64,000 bases of DNA from WHSW01 sp963777775 (GCA_963777775.1 CAVZRL010000009.1:248001-312000); one strand, 5' to 3'; shown: positions 49,773-58,859, numbered from the stretch's first letter. Notes: generated from the letters alone by a model not told the origin. Translations and numbers: made by a program.

Positions 49773-51200
49773 TCAGCGCCCGATGTGGATCCCGAGCCGG
49801 CGCGGCAACTCGACGATCGCCTCGGCGAGGCGAGGCGGCCGGGCGCCCCGGTCCTCGCTCGCCTCCTTGCGGTTGAGCGCCGTGCGCACGAGGCTGCCGC
49901 CGACGTATCGGGCCGGCTCGGGCGGGACCCGGGACAGCGACGGCTCGACGATCGCCAGCCTGGTGAGCTGGTCGCGGCGGTCGAGCGCCATCCGGGCGAG
50001 AACCGTGCCGGCGAGCCGCGACGGGCCGACCCCGTTGCCGGTGAACCCGTACGCGTAGTGGATCTCGGTCCCGGCCAGCGTCCCGAGCACCGGCATGTGA
50101 TTGGGCGAGACGTCGACCGGCCCGCCCCAGGCGTGCTCGATCCGGCTCCCGCGCAGACCCGGGAACAGCTTCAGCAGATCGACACCGACCCGGCGCACCG
50201 CACAGCGATCGACCTCGATCCGGCCTCCGAGCCGCGCCCCGTAGGCCATCCTGCCGCCACCCGATCCGAACGCGATCCGGCCGTCGGGTGTGGTCCGGAA
50301 GTAGTGCACGTGGATGCGAGCGGTCGAGATGCACTCGCCCCCGGTCCAGCCGACTTCCTCGAGCAGGTCGGGAACGGGCTCGGTGATCACCATGTGGGTC
50401 GAGGTGACCGCGAGGCCGCTGCGAAGCGGCGCGAAACCGGCCACGGCACCGCCGATCGCGAGCACCGCGCTAGCCGCCTCGACCCGGCCGGCGTTCGTCT
50501 CCACCATCACCCCGCCATCCGCGCGCGGCCCGATCCGCCGCGCCCGGGTCCGCTCGCAGATCACCACGCCGGCCTCGAGCAGGGCCGAGCGCAGCGCCAG
50601 CCCAAGCCGGGCCGGCTGCACGGTGGCCGCGCCGGCGGTCAGGACCCCGCCGCGAAACGCCGGTGAGGCACACCGGGCCGCTACCTCAGCACGGTCGAGC
50701 GGCTCGCACTGCTCGGGCACGCCCAGCCTCGCGCAGGCTCGCGCCGAAGCCAGCCAGCGACCGTCCTGCGCGGCGCTGGTCGCCACCTTGAGGTGTCCGC
50801 CCTTGCGAAACCAGATCTCCGCCTGGTGGCGCGCGGCCCAGGCGCCGATCTCGTCGACCGCAGCCGCCGCTCGCCGGCAGAGCTCGAGCGTCGCCGGCTC
50901 GCCGAACAGCCCGGCGAGCTCGTCGAACCGCTGCCAGAAGCCGTTCGCGAAGCCGGCGTTACGACCGCTCGGACCGCACCCGCAAACGCCGGCCTCGAGC
51001 AGCACGATCCGCGCCTCGGGCTCGAGCTCGAGGAGCGCCGCCGCGGTCCACATCCCGGCGTAGCCGCCACCGACGATCACCAGGTCGGCGCGGGCCTCGC
51101 CGGCCAGCGGCGGCGACGGCTCGACCGGTCCCGCCTCGCGCAGCCAGTAGCCGCGGGCGTCGTGGCGAAAGTTGGCCGGCTCGCTCTTGTGGTGCGCCAC
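49773..51200 (-). CDS. FAD-dependent amine oxidase/oxidoreductase (PuuB-like, DAO family)
   Basis: 475 residues from GTG 51200. The dinucleotide-binding motif is VIVGGGYAGMWTAAALLELE, with the acidic strand end LLEAGVCGCGPSGRNAGFANG, a pattern typical of gamma-glutamylputrescine oxidase. A second FAD element is YAYGFTGNGVGPSRLAGTVL near 385-405. It lies next to a PuuA-like ligase gene and a polyamine transporter, so oxidation of gamma-glutamyl-polyamine to an aldehyde is the best guess. A sarcosine or D-amino acid oxidase is the alternative. Divergent promoter at 51201-51274 shared with the ligase operon, including an IclR-type dyad. Confidence 0.85.
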   Translation of the reverse strand: MAHHKSEPANFRHDARGYWLREAGPVEPSPPLAGEARADLVIVGGGYAGMWTAAALLELEPEARIVLLEAGVCGCGPSGRNAGFANGFWQRFDELAGLFGEPATLELCRRAAAAVDEIGAWAARHQAEIWFRKGGHLKVATSAAQDGRWLASARACARLGVPEQCEPLDRAEVAARCASPAFRGGVLTAGAATVQPARLGLALRSALLEAGVVICERTRARRIGPRADGGVMVETNAGRVEAASAVLAIGGAVAGFAPLRSGLAVTSTHMVITEPVPDLLEEVGWTGGECISTARIHVHYFRTTPDGRIAFGSGGGRMAYGARLGGRIEVDRCAVRRVGVDLLKLFPGLRGSRIEHAWGGPVDVSPNHMPVLGTLAGTEIHYAYGFTGNGVGPSRLAGTVLARMALDRRDQLTRLAIVEPSLSRVPPEPARYVGGSLVRTALNRKEASEDRGARPPRLAEAIVELPRRLGIHIGR

Positions 51201-51242
51201 CGCGCTCGCACGCTACCCGCTAGACCGCGACGCGACGAAAAG

Positions 51243-51266
51243 CGGAACCACGTTTCGGGTTAGCAT
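51243..51266 (+). promoter_or_regulatory. IclR-type operator and -10 in the divergent oxidase/ligase promoter
   Basis: CGGAAC-CAC-GTTTCG at 51243-51257, then TAGCAT (51261-51266), a -10-like element 9 bp before GTG 51275, so the transcript would be leaderless or nearly so. The dyad also lies 43 bp upstream of the divergent oxidase start. Confidence 0.6.
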
Positions 51267-51274
51267 CGTCGCTG

Positions 51275-51958
51275 GTGACCGGCCCGAGCCAGACCGATCC
51301 CCGCCGGCCGGCAACGGCCGCGGTCGCGGTTCGGGTCGAGGACGACCCGCCGCCTGTGGTCAGGGCGCTGGCCAACGATCTGCGCGCTCGCCTGCGCGAC
51401 TCGGCCTTCGCCGAGGCGACCGGGCGAGCCAGAGGCACGGTCCTCGTCAGCGACGAGCAGACGCCGCAGTCGGCCACGATCAGGATCGACGAGCAAGGGG
51501 TACTGCTCTCGCACGGCAGCGCCGCTGCCGCCGATCTGCGCGCGAGCGCCGACCTGCGCGGCAGTGGCCCACCGGCGCTCGACGGCGAGGGCGAGCACCC
51601 GGCGCTGGCGGATTGGCTGCGCGACCTGCTCACCGCCCCGCTCCCCGCCTGGCCCGACGCGGCGGAGCGCTTCTGGTCCGTGCTCGCGACGATGGCCGGC
51701 GCGCCCGAGGCCCTGGTGGTCGCCGAGTCGGAAAGCGGCGAGGAGCGCCGCTACGGAACGCCGGATGGTCGCGCCTATGAGCTGCATGGAAGCGCCGACG
51801 GGTTGGCCGAGGTGCTCTGCGGGCGAGTCCCGCTGGTCGATGCCGCTTTCGCGGGCAAGGTCTTCGTCCGCGGCTCGTTTCCGCAGCTCTCGGTGCTCAG
51901 CGGCGCCGGCTTTCGGATCCGCTATGGCGACGGCGATCAGGGGGGCGCCGGTGCCTGA
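51275..51958 (+). CDS. Hypothetical protein with SCP2-like features in the polyamine operon
   Basis: 227 residues from GTG 51275. A first half with alternating beta strands (GTVLVSDEQTPQSATIRIDE, then ADLRASADLRGSG) resembles an SCP2/sterol-carrier fold, and the second half repeats this theme (EALVVAESESGEERRYGTPD, AFAGKVFVRGSFPQLSVLSG). It is soluble, acidic and has no clear catalytic motif. Its stop lies inside the ligase gene (overlap 8 bp with GTG 51951), so the two are coupled. The role could be substrate or acyl-carrier binding for the ligase; this is a guess. Confidence 0.6.
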   Translation: MTGPSQTDPRRPATAAVAVRVEDDPPPVVRALANDLRARLRDSAFAEATGRARGTVLVSDEQTPQSATIRIDEQGVLLSHGSAAAADLRASADLRGSGPPALDGEGEHPALADWLRDLLTAPLPAWPDAAERFWSVLATMAGAPEALVVAESESGEERRYGTPDGRAYELHGSADGLAEVLCGRVPLVDAAFAGKVFVRGSFPQLSVLSGAGFRIRYGDGDQGGAGA

Positions 51959-53330
51959 GCATCGGGACGTCGGGCACTGGCTCGAGCAGCGCCGGATCTT
52001 CTCCGCGCGCCTGCTGGCGACCAACCACGACGGGCTGGTGCTCGGCAAGTACGTCGGTGCAAAAAAGCTCGCCTCCTCGCTCGCGAGCGGGTTCGCCTTC
52101 GCCGACACCTGCTTCGGCGTCGATCCGGGCGGCGAGGTGGCGCTCGGCTGGGACTGGGGAGGCTGGCGCGGCGAGGTGACCGACATCAAGCTGGTGCCCG
52201 ACCCCGCGACCCTGGTCGAGGATCCCGAGCTGCCCGGGTTGGCGTCGGTGATCTGCGACTTCACCGACGTCGACGGCCTCCGGCTCCCCGCCTGCTACCG
52301 GGGCCTGGTGCGGGCGCTGGTCGAGCGGCTCGCCGAGCGCGGCTATTCCGTCTCGGTCGCGCCCGAGGTCGAGTTCATGGTCTTCGCCGAGCCGATCGAG
52401 ACCGCCCGGGCACAGGGCTATCGAGGGCTGACGCCGCTCGGCGGCCAGACGCGGGTCACGTACCTGATGTCGCGCTCGCACGAGATCACCGCCTTCATGG
52501 ACGCGGTCGTCCGTCGCCTCGAGCGGCTCGGGATCTCGTGGGAGTCGTGGAGCAACGAGACCGCCCCCGGGCAGGCCGAGATCAACCTGGCCCCGGCCGC
52601 ACCGCTCGCGACCGGCGACGCCGTCACCCGCACGAAGCTGGCCCTGCGTGAGGTCGCGTCCGAGCAGGGCCGCACGGTCACCTTCATGGCGATGGGGATC
52701 GACGAGCACCTGGGCGGCGGCATGCACCTGAACCTCTCGGTGCAACGCGAGGGCGCAAACGCCTTCTACGACGAGGCCGAGGACGGAAACCGCTCGCAGC
52801 TGATGCGGCACTGGCTGGCCGGGATGCTGGCCACCCTGGCCGGCTCGATGTCGCTGCTGAGCCCGAACGTCAACTCCTACCGCCGCCTGGTCGAGCTGAC
52901 CGGGCCGCCGATGACCGTGACCTGGGGTGAGGACAACAAGTCGACCGCGCTCCGCACGGTCACCCGCGACCAATCCACCGCCCGGATCGAGCATCGGGTC
53001 CCGTCGGCCGACTGCAACATCTACCTGGCGCTGGCGAGCGCGCTCGCGGGCGGGCTGGTCGGAATCGAGGATTCGCTTGAGCCGCCGCCCGAGCAGGAGG
53101 GAATGGCGTGGATGCTGCCGCCCGGTGCCGCCCCCCGGCTGCCCGACTCGCTGAAGCGGGCTGCATCCGCGCTGGCGGCGGACCGCCGGCTGGCCGAGGT
53201 GATCGGCGCCGACGTGGTCGCCTACTGGCTCGGCAGTCGCGAGTGGGAGTGGCTCGCCTTCCACACCGGCGGCGGCGACCCCGACCAGGTCAACGAGTAC
53301 GAGCTGCGACGGTACTTCGAGACGGCATGA
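51951..53330 (+). CDS. Glutamine synthetase-like gamma-glutamyl-polyamine ligase (PuuA-like)
   Basis: 459 residues from GTG 51951. The first ~110 residues form the beta-grasp domain. The catalytic part contains PEVEFMVF (metal Glu), NETAPGQAEINL, EHLGGGMHLNLS (metal His), NSYRRL and RIEHRVPSADCNIYLALAS, matching type I-like glutamine synthetases of the PuuA group. Such enzymes couple glutamate to putrescine or other amines using ATP. The neighbouring PuuB-like oxidase and PotD/PotBC transporter support this over ammonia assimilation. The missing adenylylation loop Tyr pattern is also consistent with a non-canonical glutamine synthetase. Confidence 0.88.
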   Translation: MPEHRDVGHWLEQRRIFSARLLATNHDGLVLGKYVGAKKLASSLASGFAFADTCFGVDPGGEVALGWDWGGWRGEVTDIKLVPDPATLVEDPELPGLASVICDFTDVDGLRLPACYRGLVRALVERLAERGYSVSVAPEVEFMVFAEPIETARAQGYRGLTPLGGQTRVTYLMSRSHEITAFMDAVVRRLERLGISWESWSNETAPGQAEINLAPAAPLATGDAVTRTKLALREVASEQGRTVTFMAMGIDEHLGGGMHLNLSVQREGANAFYDEAEDGNRSQLMRHWLAGMLATLAGSMSLLSPNVNSYRRLVELTGPPMTVTWGEDNKSTALRTVTRDQSTARIEHRVPSADCNIYLALASALAGGLVGIEDSLEPPPEQEGMAWMLPPGAAPRLPDSLKRAASALAADRRLAEVIGADVVAYWLGSREWEWLAFHTGGGDPDQVNEYELRRYFETA

Positions 53331-53339
53331 GGCGCCCGG

Positions 53340-53768
53340 GTGAGCGCTGAGCCGAGCCGGGACCCGTTCGTGCGCGAGATGCTCGCCGCGGCCCTTCCCT
53401 GCACTCTCACCTCACTCGACGCCGACGGGTGCCCGTATTCGGTCGTCGTCTGGTGCGCCCTGGACGGCGACGCGTTCACGGTCAACGCCGGCGACGGCCA
53501 CTGGCTCGCGAACCTACGCCGCGACCCGCGCGTCTCGCTGGCCATCGTCGACACCGAGAACATCCTCCGTCACGTCGCCGTCCAGGGCACCGTGGTCGCG
53601 ATCGAGCCCGACCCCGACTACGAGCACATCGACTCGCTCTCGCAGGCCTACGAGGGCCGGCGCTACCAGTACTCGCTGCCGGAGGACGAGCCGCGGTTCC
53701 GGGTCACGATCGAGCCCGACCGGATTCGCACCCATGATTTCGCCCCGCCCGGCGAACCGATCCGCTAG
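53340..53768 (+). CDS. PPOX-class flavin/F420-type oxidoreductase-like protein
   Basis: 142 residues from GTG 53340. The split-barrel pattern is seen in LPCTLTSLDADGCPYSVVVW, FTVNAGDGHWLANLRRDPRV, and HVAVQGTVVAIEPDPDY. Small proteins of this kind bind FMN, F420 or haem. It lies 9 bp after the ligase gene and is probably in the same transcript. In actinobacteria many such proteins use F420, but nothing in the sequence fixes the cofactor. Confidence 0.78.
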   Translation: MSAEPSRDPFVREMLAAALPCTLTSLDADGCPYSVVVWCALDGDAFTVNAGDGHWLANLRRDPRVSLAIVDTENILRHVAVQGTVVAIEPDPDYEHIDSLSQAYEGRRYQYSLPEDEPRFRVTIEPDRIRTHDFAPPGEPIR

Positions 53769-53793
53769 CTCGCGGCGCGGATAGAGTCGCGCG

Positions 53794-54804
53794 ATGGACG
53801 CGGGGCTCGCGGTGGCGGTGGGGCTGGCGCTCGCCTTCGCGGTCACCAACGGCCTTCACGACGCGGCGAACGCAATCGCCACCCTGGTCGCGACCAGGGC
53901 CGCGCGGCCGCTACAGGCGATCGTCTTCGCCTCGTTTTTCAATCTGATCGGACCGCTGTTCGTCGGCGCCGCGGTCGCCGACACGATCGGCGGCATCGTC
54001 GCCGTCCCCGCCGACGTGGCGACGCAGGTGATCGGCGCCGGGCTGGCCGGGGCTGTGACCTGGAACCTGATCACCTGGCGGTTCGGGCTGCCGTCGTCGT
54101 CCGGACACGCGCTGGTCGGCGGGCTGATCGGAGCGGCGCTGATCGAGGGCGGCACCGGGGCGGTCAACTGGGGCGGCTTCGACGGCCTGCACCCTATCGG
54201 CGCCCTCGGCACCCTGGTCGCGCTCGCGATCTCGCCGCTGCTCGGGGGCCTCTTCGGCCTGCTCGTGCTCCGGCTGCTGCGCCGGCTCTCGCGCCGCGCC
54301 ACCGCCCGGATCAGGACGCCGATCAACGCCGGCCAGTGGGGGATGTCGGCGGCGCTCGCGTTCAGCCACGGGGCAAACGACGCGCAGAAGGCGGTCGGCG
54401 TGATCGCCGCCCTGCTGCTCGCGACCGGTGAGATCGACTCGCTCTCGGCGCCTCTGTGGGTGATCGTCGCCTGCTCGCTCGCGCTCACGGTCGGCACCGC
54501 GCTGGGCGGCTGGCGGATCATCCGCACCGTCGGCCGCCGGATCTACCGGCTGAAGCCGGTCGACGGCCTGGCGACCCAGACCTCGTCGGCGGGAGTGATC
54601 CTTGGCGCCTCGCTGCTCGGGGCGCCGGTCTCGACCAGCCAGGTCGTCGCCTCGGCGGTGGTCGGGGTCGGCGGCGGCCGCCGGCGCTGGCGCCACGTCG
54701 ACTGGGCGCTGGTTCGCCAGATGGGCGTCGCCTGGCTGATTACGATCCCGATCAGCGCCGCCCTGGCAATGGCCATCTTCGGACTCGTTCAGGTGCTGAC
54801 ATGA
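53794..54804 (+). CDS. PiT-family inorganic phosphate transporter
   Basis: 336 residues with about 10 membrane segments. Two copies of the family signature are present: NGLHDAANAIATLVATRA near the start and SHGANDAQKAVGVIAALLL near 195. LPSSSGHALVGGLIGAALIEG and GAPVSTSQVVASAVVGVG are the matching half-repeat motifs. Family knowledge: PiT proteins import metal-phosphate complexes with H+ or Na+. The stop overlaps the ATG of the DUF47 gene (ATGA), the usual accessory partner. Confidence 0.93.
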   Translation: MDAGLAVAVGLALAFAVTNGLHDAANAIATLVATRAARPLQAIVFASFFNLIGPLFVGAAVADTIGGIVAVPADVATQVIGAGLAGAVTWNLITWRFGLPSSSGHALVGGLIGAALIEGGTGAVNWGGFDGLHPIGALGTLVALAISPLLGGLFGLLVLRLLRRLSRRATARIRTPINAGQWGMSAALAFSHGANDAQKAVGVIAALLLATGEIDSLSAPLWVIVACSLALTVGTALGGWRIIRTVGRRIYRLKPVDGLATQTSSAGVILGASLLGAPVSTSQVVASAVVGVGGGRRRWRHVDWALVRQMGVAWLITIPISAALAMAIFGLVQVLT

Positions 54805-55412
54805 CCCGACACCGCTGGTTTCTGCCCGACGAGCCCGACGTGCTCGGAATGCTGCAGCGCCAGGTCACCGAGACCCTCGCCGGCCTCGACGCGCTCGCGG
54901 CCTGGGCGGGGGGAGACCCGTCTGCGGCCCCGCTCGTGCGCGAGGCCGAGCATCGCGGCGACGAGCGCAAGCGGGAGGTCATGGCGGCGATCAGCAGCGC
55001 GTTCATGACCCCGATCGAGTCCGAGGACCTATTCGCGCTCTCCCAGGGCATCGACTGGCTGCTCAACCGCGGTCGCGACCTCGTCAACGAGGCCGAGGCG
55101 ATGGAAGTGCCGCCCGACGAGGTGATCGCCGAGATGGTCGGGATGCTCGGCGACTCGCTGCGGGAGATCGAGCAGGCGATCGTCCGGCTCGCCTCCGAGC
55201 CGCCCGAGGCCGCCGCCCACGCCAACGCGGCGATCAAGACCGAGCAGGGACTCGAGCGCGTCTACTACCAGGGCATGGCGGCGCTGCTGGAGAACCCCGA
55301 ACAGCGCGAGCGGATCGCACGGCGGGAGCTGTACCGCAATGTCGCCCGGATCGGCGAGGCCGAGATCGCAATCGCCGAGCGGGTGATCTACTCGGTGATG
55401 AAGGAGAGCTGA
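54801..55412 (+). CDS. DUF47/PhoU-like Pit accessory protein
   Basis: 203 residues from ATG 54801, overlapping the transporter stop by 4 bp. All-helical, with FLPDEPDVLGMLQRQVTETL, EAEHRGDERKREVMAAISSA, FMTPIESEDLFALSQGIDWL and AIKTEQGLERVYYQGMAALL. The conserved D/E-rich helices match the PhoU-like metal-binding fold of DUF47. These proteins occur next to Pit transporters and probably regulate phosphate uptake. Confidence 0.9.
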   Translation: MTRHRWFLPDEPDVLGMLQRQVTETLAGLDALAAWAGGDPSAAPLVREAEHRGDERKREVMAAISSAFMTPIESEDLFALSQGIDWLLNRGRDLVNEAEAMEVPPDEVIAEMVGMLGDSLREIEQAIVRLASEPPEAAAHANAAIKTEQGLERVYYQGMAALLENPEQRERIARRELYRNVARIGEAEIAIAERVIYSVMKES

Positions 55413-55428
55413 GAGAGCCGGCAGAGCG

Positions 55429-55836
55429 ATGTCGGAGGAGAACGCAGAGCTTCTCAAGCGCGCGGTCGAGGCGTACAACCGCCGCGACGTCGACGCGTTG
55501 GTCGCGGAGCTCGACCCCGAGGTCGAGTGGCACCCGGCGCTTCCGGGATTGCTGGTCGGGGCGGCGACGATCTACCGCGGACACGACGGGATCGGCGAGA
55601 TGTTCCGCGACTTCTACGAGGTGCTCGACGAGATCCACTTCGAGTACTCCGAGATCCACGACCTCGGCGACCGCGTGGTGGCGATCGGCGAGATCCGCGC
55701 GCGGGGCAAGGCCAGCGGCGCCGAGACCAGGTCGCCCTATGCCAACGTCGCCGACGTCAGGAACGGCAAGGGGGTTCGGATCCGGGGCTACCTGGATCCC
55801 GAGGAGGCGCTCGCAGCGGCTCGGCGCGACGCGTAG
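55429..55836 (+). CDS. SnoaL-like (NTF2-fold) protein
   Basis: 135 residues. Pattern: ENAELLKRAVEAYNRRDVDA (first helix), LDPEVEWHPALPGLL, YRGHDGIGEMFRDFYEVLDE and VVAIGEIRARGKASG. This is a typical NTF2-like scaffold, used as an isomerase, cyclase or binding protein. No specific catalytic set can be assigned. It follows the DUF47 gene by 16 bp and may be in the same transcript. The 66 bp after it, up to the convergent gene's end, hold nothing recognisable. Confidence 0.75.
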   Translation: MSEENAELLKRAVEAYNRRDVDALVAELDPEVEWHPALPGLLVGAATIYRGHDGIGEMFRDFYEVLDEIHFEYSEIHDLGDRVVAIGEIRARGKASGAETRSPYANVADVRNGKGVRIRGYLDPEEALAAARRDA

Positions 55837-55902
55837 CGCGGTTCAGGGCACACGCCGGTGATCGTGTTCGGCGTCGTCAACGCCACGTCGCGCTCTGGCT
55901 CG

Positions 55903-57444
55903 TCAACGAGTTCGCGCTGAGGCGATCGGCTCGTTGACCTGCTCGACCTCGCCCGCCTCGAGATCGATCATCAGCTCGCGCGGGGCCAGCAGGCGCGGGC
56001 GCGTGCCTTCGATGCACCCGAGGACGACCCGGAAGGTGTTGACGGCGAGCCCCCCGCGCGCGCCTTGCTCCGCGCAGCGCCCGGGCAGCCGTTGGGCGTT
56101 CATGATCGCGAAGCGGGTGTCGAGCTGCTCCCGGGACCAATCGCTCAGCGGGCGGTGGAAGTCGATCCCGAACTTCGGGCCGTGGTCGCCCTGGATGACG
56201 ATGATCGCGCCCGGGTCCTGCGCTTCGATCAGCTCGATCGCCCGCAGGAGATCGTGGTTCAGGCACTCGATCGCCCGCCGGTACTGCTTGCCTCCCTCCC
56301 CCGCCGCCTCGCCCCAGTAGTCGATCTCGGGCCCGGTGAGGTCCTCGCGCAGCGCGCAGCCCTCCAGGTAGCGGTAGGGCGGATGCGGGGTGAGGAGATG
56401 CGCATAGGCGAAGAGCGGTTCTCCCGAGCGACGGCGGGCGACCTCGCGCACCACGTCCTGCGGCGAGAGGTAGCCGCGTAGCGGGCTGACGTGGACGCCG
56501 AGCGCCGGCAGCGCGGTCGCGAGCGGCGTCGCGCCCATGATCGCGACCTCGCGCTCGCCGCCGAAGCCTTCAACGTGCTCCGTCCGGGGGTCGATGCAGA
56601 GGTCGACCCGCGCGCCGCACTCGAACGACGAGTAGTCGGTCGCGAAGGCGAACTCGTAACCGAGCTTGCCAAACGCCTCGACCACCTCGTTGTCGCCGCC
56701 GACCGCGTCGAAGAACGGGGTGTGGTCCTCGAGCTCCCCGGGCTCGGCCGGGTAGTCCATCGACAGGGTCGAGGCGAGGGAGAGGAATGTCACCGGGTAA
56801 GCCGCCATCGCTGCGTCGTGGACCTGGAAGCCGCGCCGCGCCAGGGCGTCGAGGAAGGCCGCATTGTCGAACCCGACCGCTCGTTCGAGCTGGTCGGCGC
56901 GGCCGTAGCCGTCGAGGAGGAAGAAGTAGACGTCGGGGCGGTGCTCGGGAGCGCCAGTGACGCCCACGGGCGCGGCGGCGGTGGGCTTGGGAGCCGGCGT
57001 GGTCGCCTTGAAGGTCGCGTACTGGACGACCGGGAGGGCGAGGAGCAGCGCCCCCGCGACGGCAGCGTAGTTCCAGCTCAGCCCGTGACGGGAGAGCCGG
57101 ATCGCGAGCGCCACGGCGGCGGCGAAGAGCGCCAGCCAGACCGCGAGGACAACGGGGTCGGCGTCGAGGCCGACGAGCTCGGCCACAGACCGCGCGGCCT
57201 GGAACTGGAAGAAGACGAACGCCGCCACCGCGAAGACGACCGCGGCGCGCTCGCGGGCCACCGGGCCGCCTCGGCGGTCTGCGATCACGAGCAGCGCGAG
57301 ACCGGGGACGAGCAGGACGAGCGCGTAGAGGCCAAGGATCGGGTCGGGATCGAGGTCGGCGCGGTTGTCGTTGAGGAAGACCGCGAACGGCAGCAGCGAG
57401 AACAGCGCCACGGTGAGGACGGGGCGCCACCAGGCCGCGTTCAC
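55903..57444 (-). CDS. Membrane protein with alkaline-phosphatase/sulfatase-superfamily domain
   Basis: 513 residues. Five hydrophobic segments lie in the first 150 residues. The external domain starts at about 165 with VYFFLLDGYGRADQL; the Asp in LLDGYG is a metal ligand of the superfamily. YPVTFLSLASTLSMDYP contains the Thr or Ser expected as nucleophile. Later VIQGDHGPKFGID and HLLTPHPPYRY supply further metal-site residues. This layout resembles lipoteichoic-acid synthase-like or phosphoethanolamine-transferase enzymes, which transfer groups to glycans or lipids at the outer membrane surface. It overlaps the upstream methyltransferase-like gene by 4 bp (ATGA). Confidence 0.8.
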   Translation of the reverse strand: MNAAWWRPVLTVALFSLLPFAVFLNDNRADLDPDPILGLYALVLLVPGLALLVIADRRGGPVARERAAVVFAVAAFVFFQFQAARSVAELVGLDADPVVLAVWLALFAAAVALAIRLSRHGLSWNYAAVAGALLLALPVVQYATFKATTPAPKPTAAAPVGVTGAPEHRPDVYFFLLDGYGRADQLERAVGFDNAAFLDALARRGFQVHDAAMAAYPVTFLSLASTLSMDYPAEPGELEDHTPFFDAVGGDNEVVEAFGKLGYEFAFATDYSSFECGARVDLCIDPRTEHVEGFGGEREVAIMGATPLATALPALGVHVSPLRGYLSPQDVVREVARRRSGEPLFAYAHLLTPHPPYRYLEGCALREDLTGPEIDYWGEAAGEGGKQYRRAIECLNHDLLRAIELIEAQDPGAIIVIQGDHGPKFGIDFHRPLSDWSREQLDTRFAIMNAQRLPGRCAEQGARGGLAVNTFRVVLGCIEGTRPRLLAPRELMIDLEAGEVEQVNEPIASARTR

Positions 57445-58859
57445 GGCCGCTGAGCCTCGAAGAGCACGCGGTGGCCGAGCTGCTCGCGGCGGACGACGGC
57501 GAAGCGGCGCGTGAGCAGCGCCTCGAAGCGCTCGAGCCCGTAGTCGGGGTGGGCGCCCTCGCGCTTGCGCGCGAGCAGGCGGGCGACCATCGGGTCGTCG
57601 CGGGTCGGGAACTCGATCACCAGCGCCGGAGCGAGGTCGGCGAGCCAGTCGACGACCGCGGCGAGCGGGACGTTGGCACCGATCGCGAGATGGTGGACGA
57701 GCGCCAAGGCGAGGACGAGGTCCGGCTCGCCCCTCTCTGTCAGGCCGGGGCGCTCACTTCCATGCCAACCCATACCCGGGGAGGGATCGACCAGATCGAG
57801 CGCGAGCGGGAGGATGCGCTCGCCTCCCTCGCTTCGCAGCGCGCGGTAGAGACGGTCGACCGCTACCTCGTCGCCGTCGATCGCGACCACGTAGGCGCCC
57901 CGGCGGGCGGCGATGCGGCTGAAGCGGCCGTCGTTGCAGCCGAGATCCCAGACGAGCTCCGGCGCCGCGCTCGCGATCGCGGCCTCGACGAACGACTCCT
58001 TCTCGCTGAGCTCGCGCTCGCCGTAGGTGGAGATCTCGCGGTACGCCGACCATTCCGATTCGCCCGGCTTCCAGTCGAGCTTTCGCACCAGTCGCGCGAG
58101 GCGGTCCACATTGGCCTTGATCAGCTCGGGCTTGAACCCGGCGCGCTTGAGCTCGTCGCGGGCGGCGGTCGCGCTGCGCTGCGAATGGCGGCGCTCGAGC
58201 CGGGCGTGAAGGACGACGTTGGTGAGCACGCCGCGGCGAAAGCGGTCGCGCAGCGAGAGCAGGTTGCGCATCTGCTCGGGTGCGATTCCGTCGAGTTGGC
58301 CGCGAAGCAGCGTCCGGTACGGGACCTCGCGGTAGCTCTGCAGCATGAGCGGAAACAGGAACTGCATGCAGAACTGGCGATAGCCGAACCACGGCTCTCC
58401 CTCGGACAGGCGCTCGAAGGAGCCGACGTCGATGAAGACCGGGGCGGCGCCGCGCCATTGGACGTTGTAGGGGGTGCCGTCCTTGAGGATCAGCCCCTCC
58501 TCGAGGGCGCTTCCGATCAGCTCCAGGGTCAGCAGGGCGGCGTCCTTGAGCATCGAGAACGGCCACTCGAACGGCCAGGAGAGATACGGAATCCGCTGAT
58601 GGCGGAGGACGGCGGCGAACCCGGCCGGAGGCTGGCACTCCGGCGGCGGGACGTAGCCGCTGGCCAGCTCGGTCTCGACCACGGTTCCTGCTTCCTGGGC
58701 CTCGGCGAAGAAGCGCGAGGCGGCCAAGACCTCGTAGTCGGCGAGCGCGGCGGGGCTCAGGCTGCGAAATACCTGGCCGCCGGCGCTGAAGACGCGGCTC
58801 TCGTAGTCCCGAAACGAACCGCTGACCCAGCTCTCCTCTTTGCTCACGGCGTCGGACAC
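57441..58859 (-). CDS. Kinase-like/methyltransferase fusion protein
   Basis: 472 residues from GTG 58859. The N-terminal 270 residues contain LPYLSWPFEWPFSMLKDAAL-type text and LILKDGTPYNVQWRGAAPVF followed by IDVGSFERL, which recalls a kinase catalytic loop (D-x-x-x-x-N) and metal-binding D-x-G. The C-terminal half is a class I SAM methyltransferase: VWDLGCNDGRFSRIAARRGA and VVAIDGDEVAVDRL, then DLVLALALVHHLAIGANVPL. Proteins of this layout are sometimes named NoeA-like. It sits between a small DPGTGS membrane protein and the phosphatase-superfamily protein, so a shared role in modifying an envelope component is likely; the substrate is unknown. Confidence 0.75.
   Translation of the reverse strand: MSDAVSKEESWVSGSFRDYESRVFSAGGQVFRSLSPAALADYEVLAASRFFAEAQEAGTVVETELASGYVPPPECQPPAGFAAVLRHQRIPYLSWPFEWPFSMLKDAALLTLELIGSALEEGLILKDGTPYNVQWRGAAPVFIDVGSFERLSEGEPWFGYRQFCMQFLFPLMLQSYREVPYRTLLRGQLDGIAPEQMRNLLSLRDRFRRGVLTNVVLHARLERRHSQRSATAARDELKRAGFKPELIKANVDRLARLVRKLDWKPGESEWSAYREISTYGERELSEKESFVEAAIASAAPELVWDLGCNDGRFSRIAARRGAYVVAIDGDEVAVDRLYRALRSEGGERILPLALDLVDPSPGMGWHGSERPGLTERGEPDLVLALALVHHLAIGANVPLAAVVDWLADLAPALVIEFPTRDDPMVARLLARKREGAHPDYGLERFEALLTRRFAVVRREQLGHRVLFEAQRP

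Noticed and set aside
55837..55902. Possible small gene or regulatory RNA in the gap before the phosphatase-superfamily gene
   Set aside because: 66 bp with no convincing hairpin, ribosome site or conserved frame.
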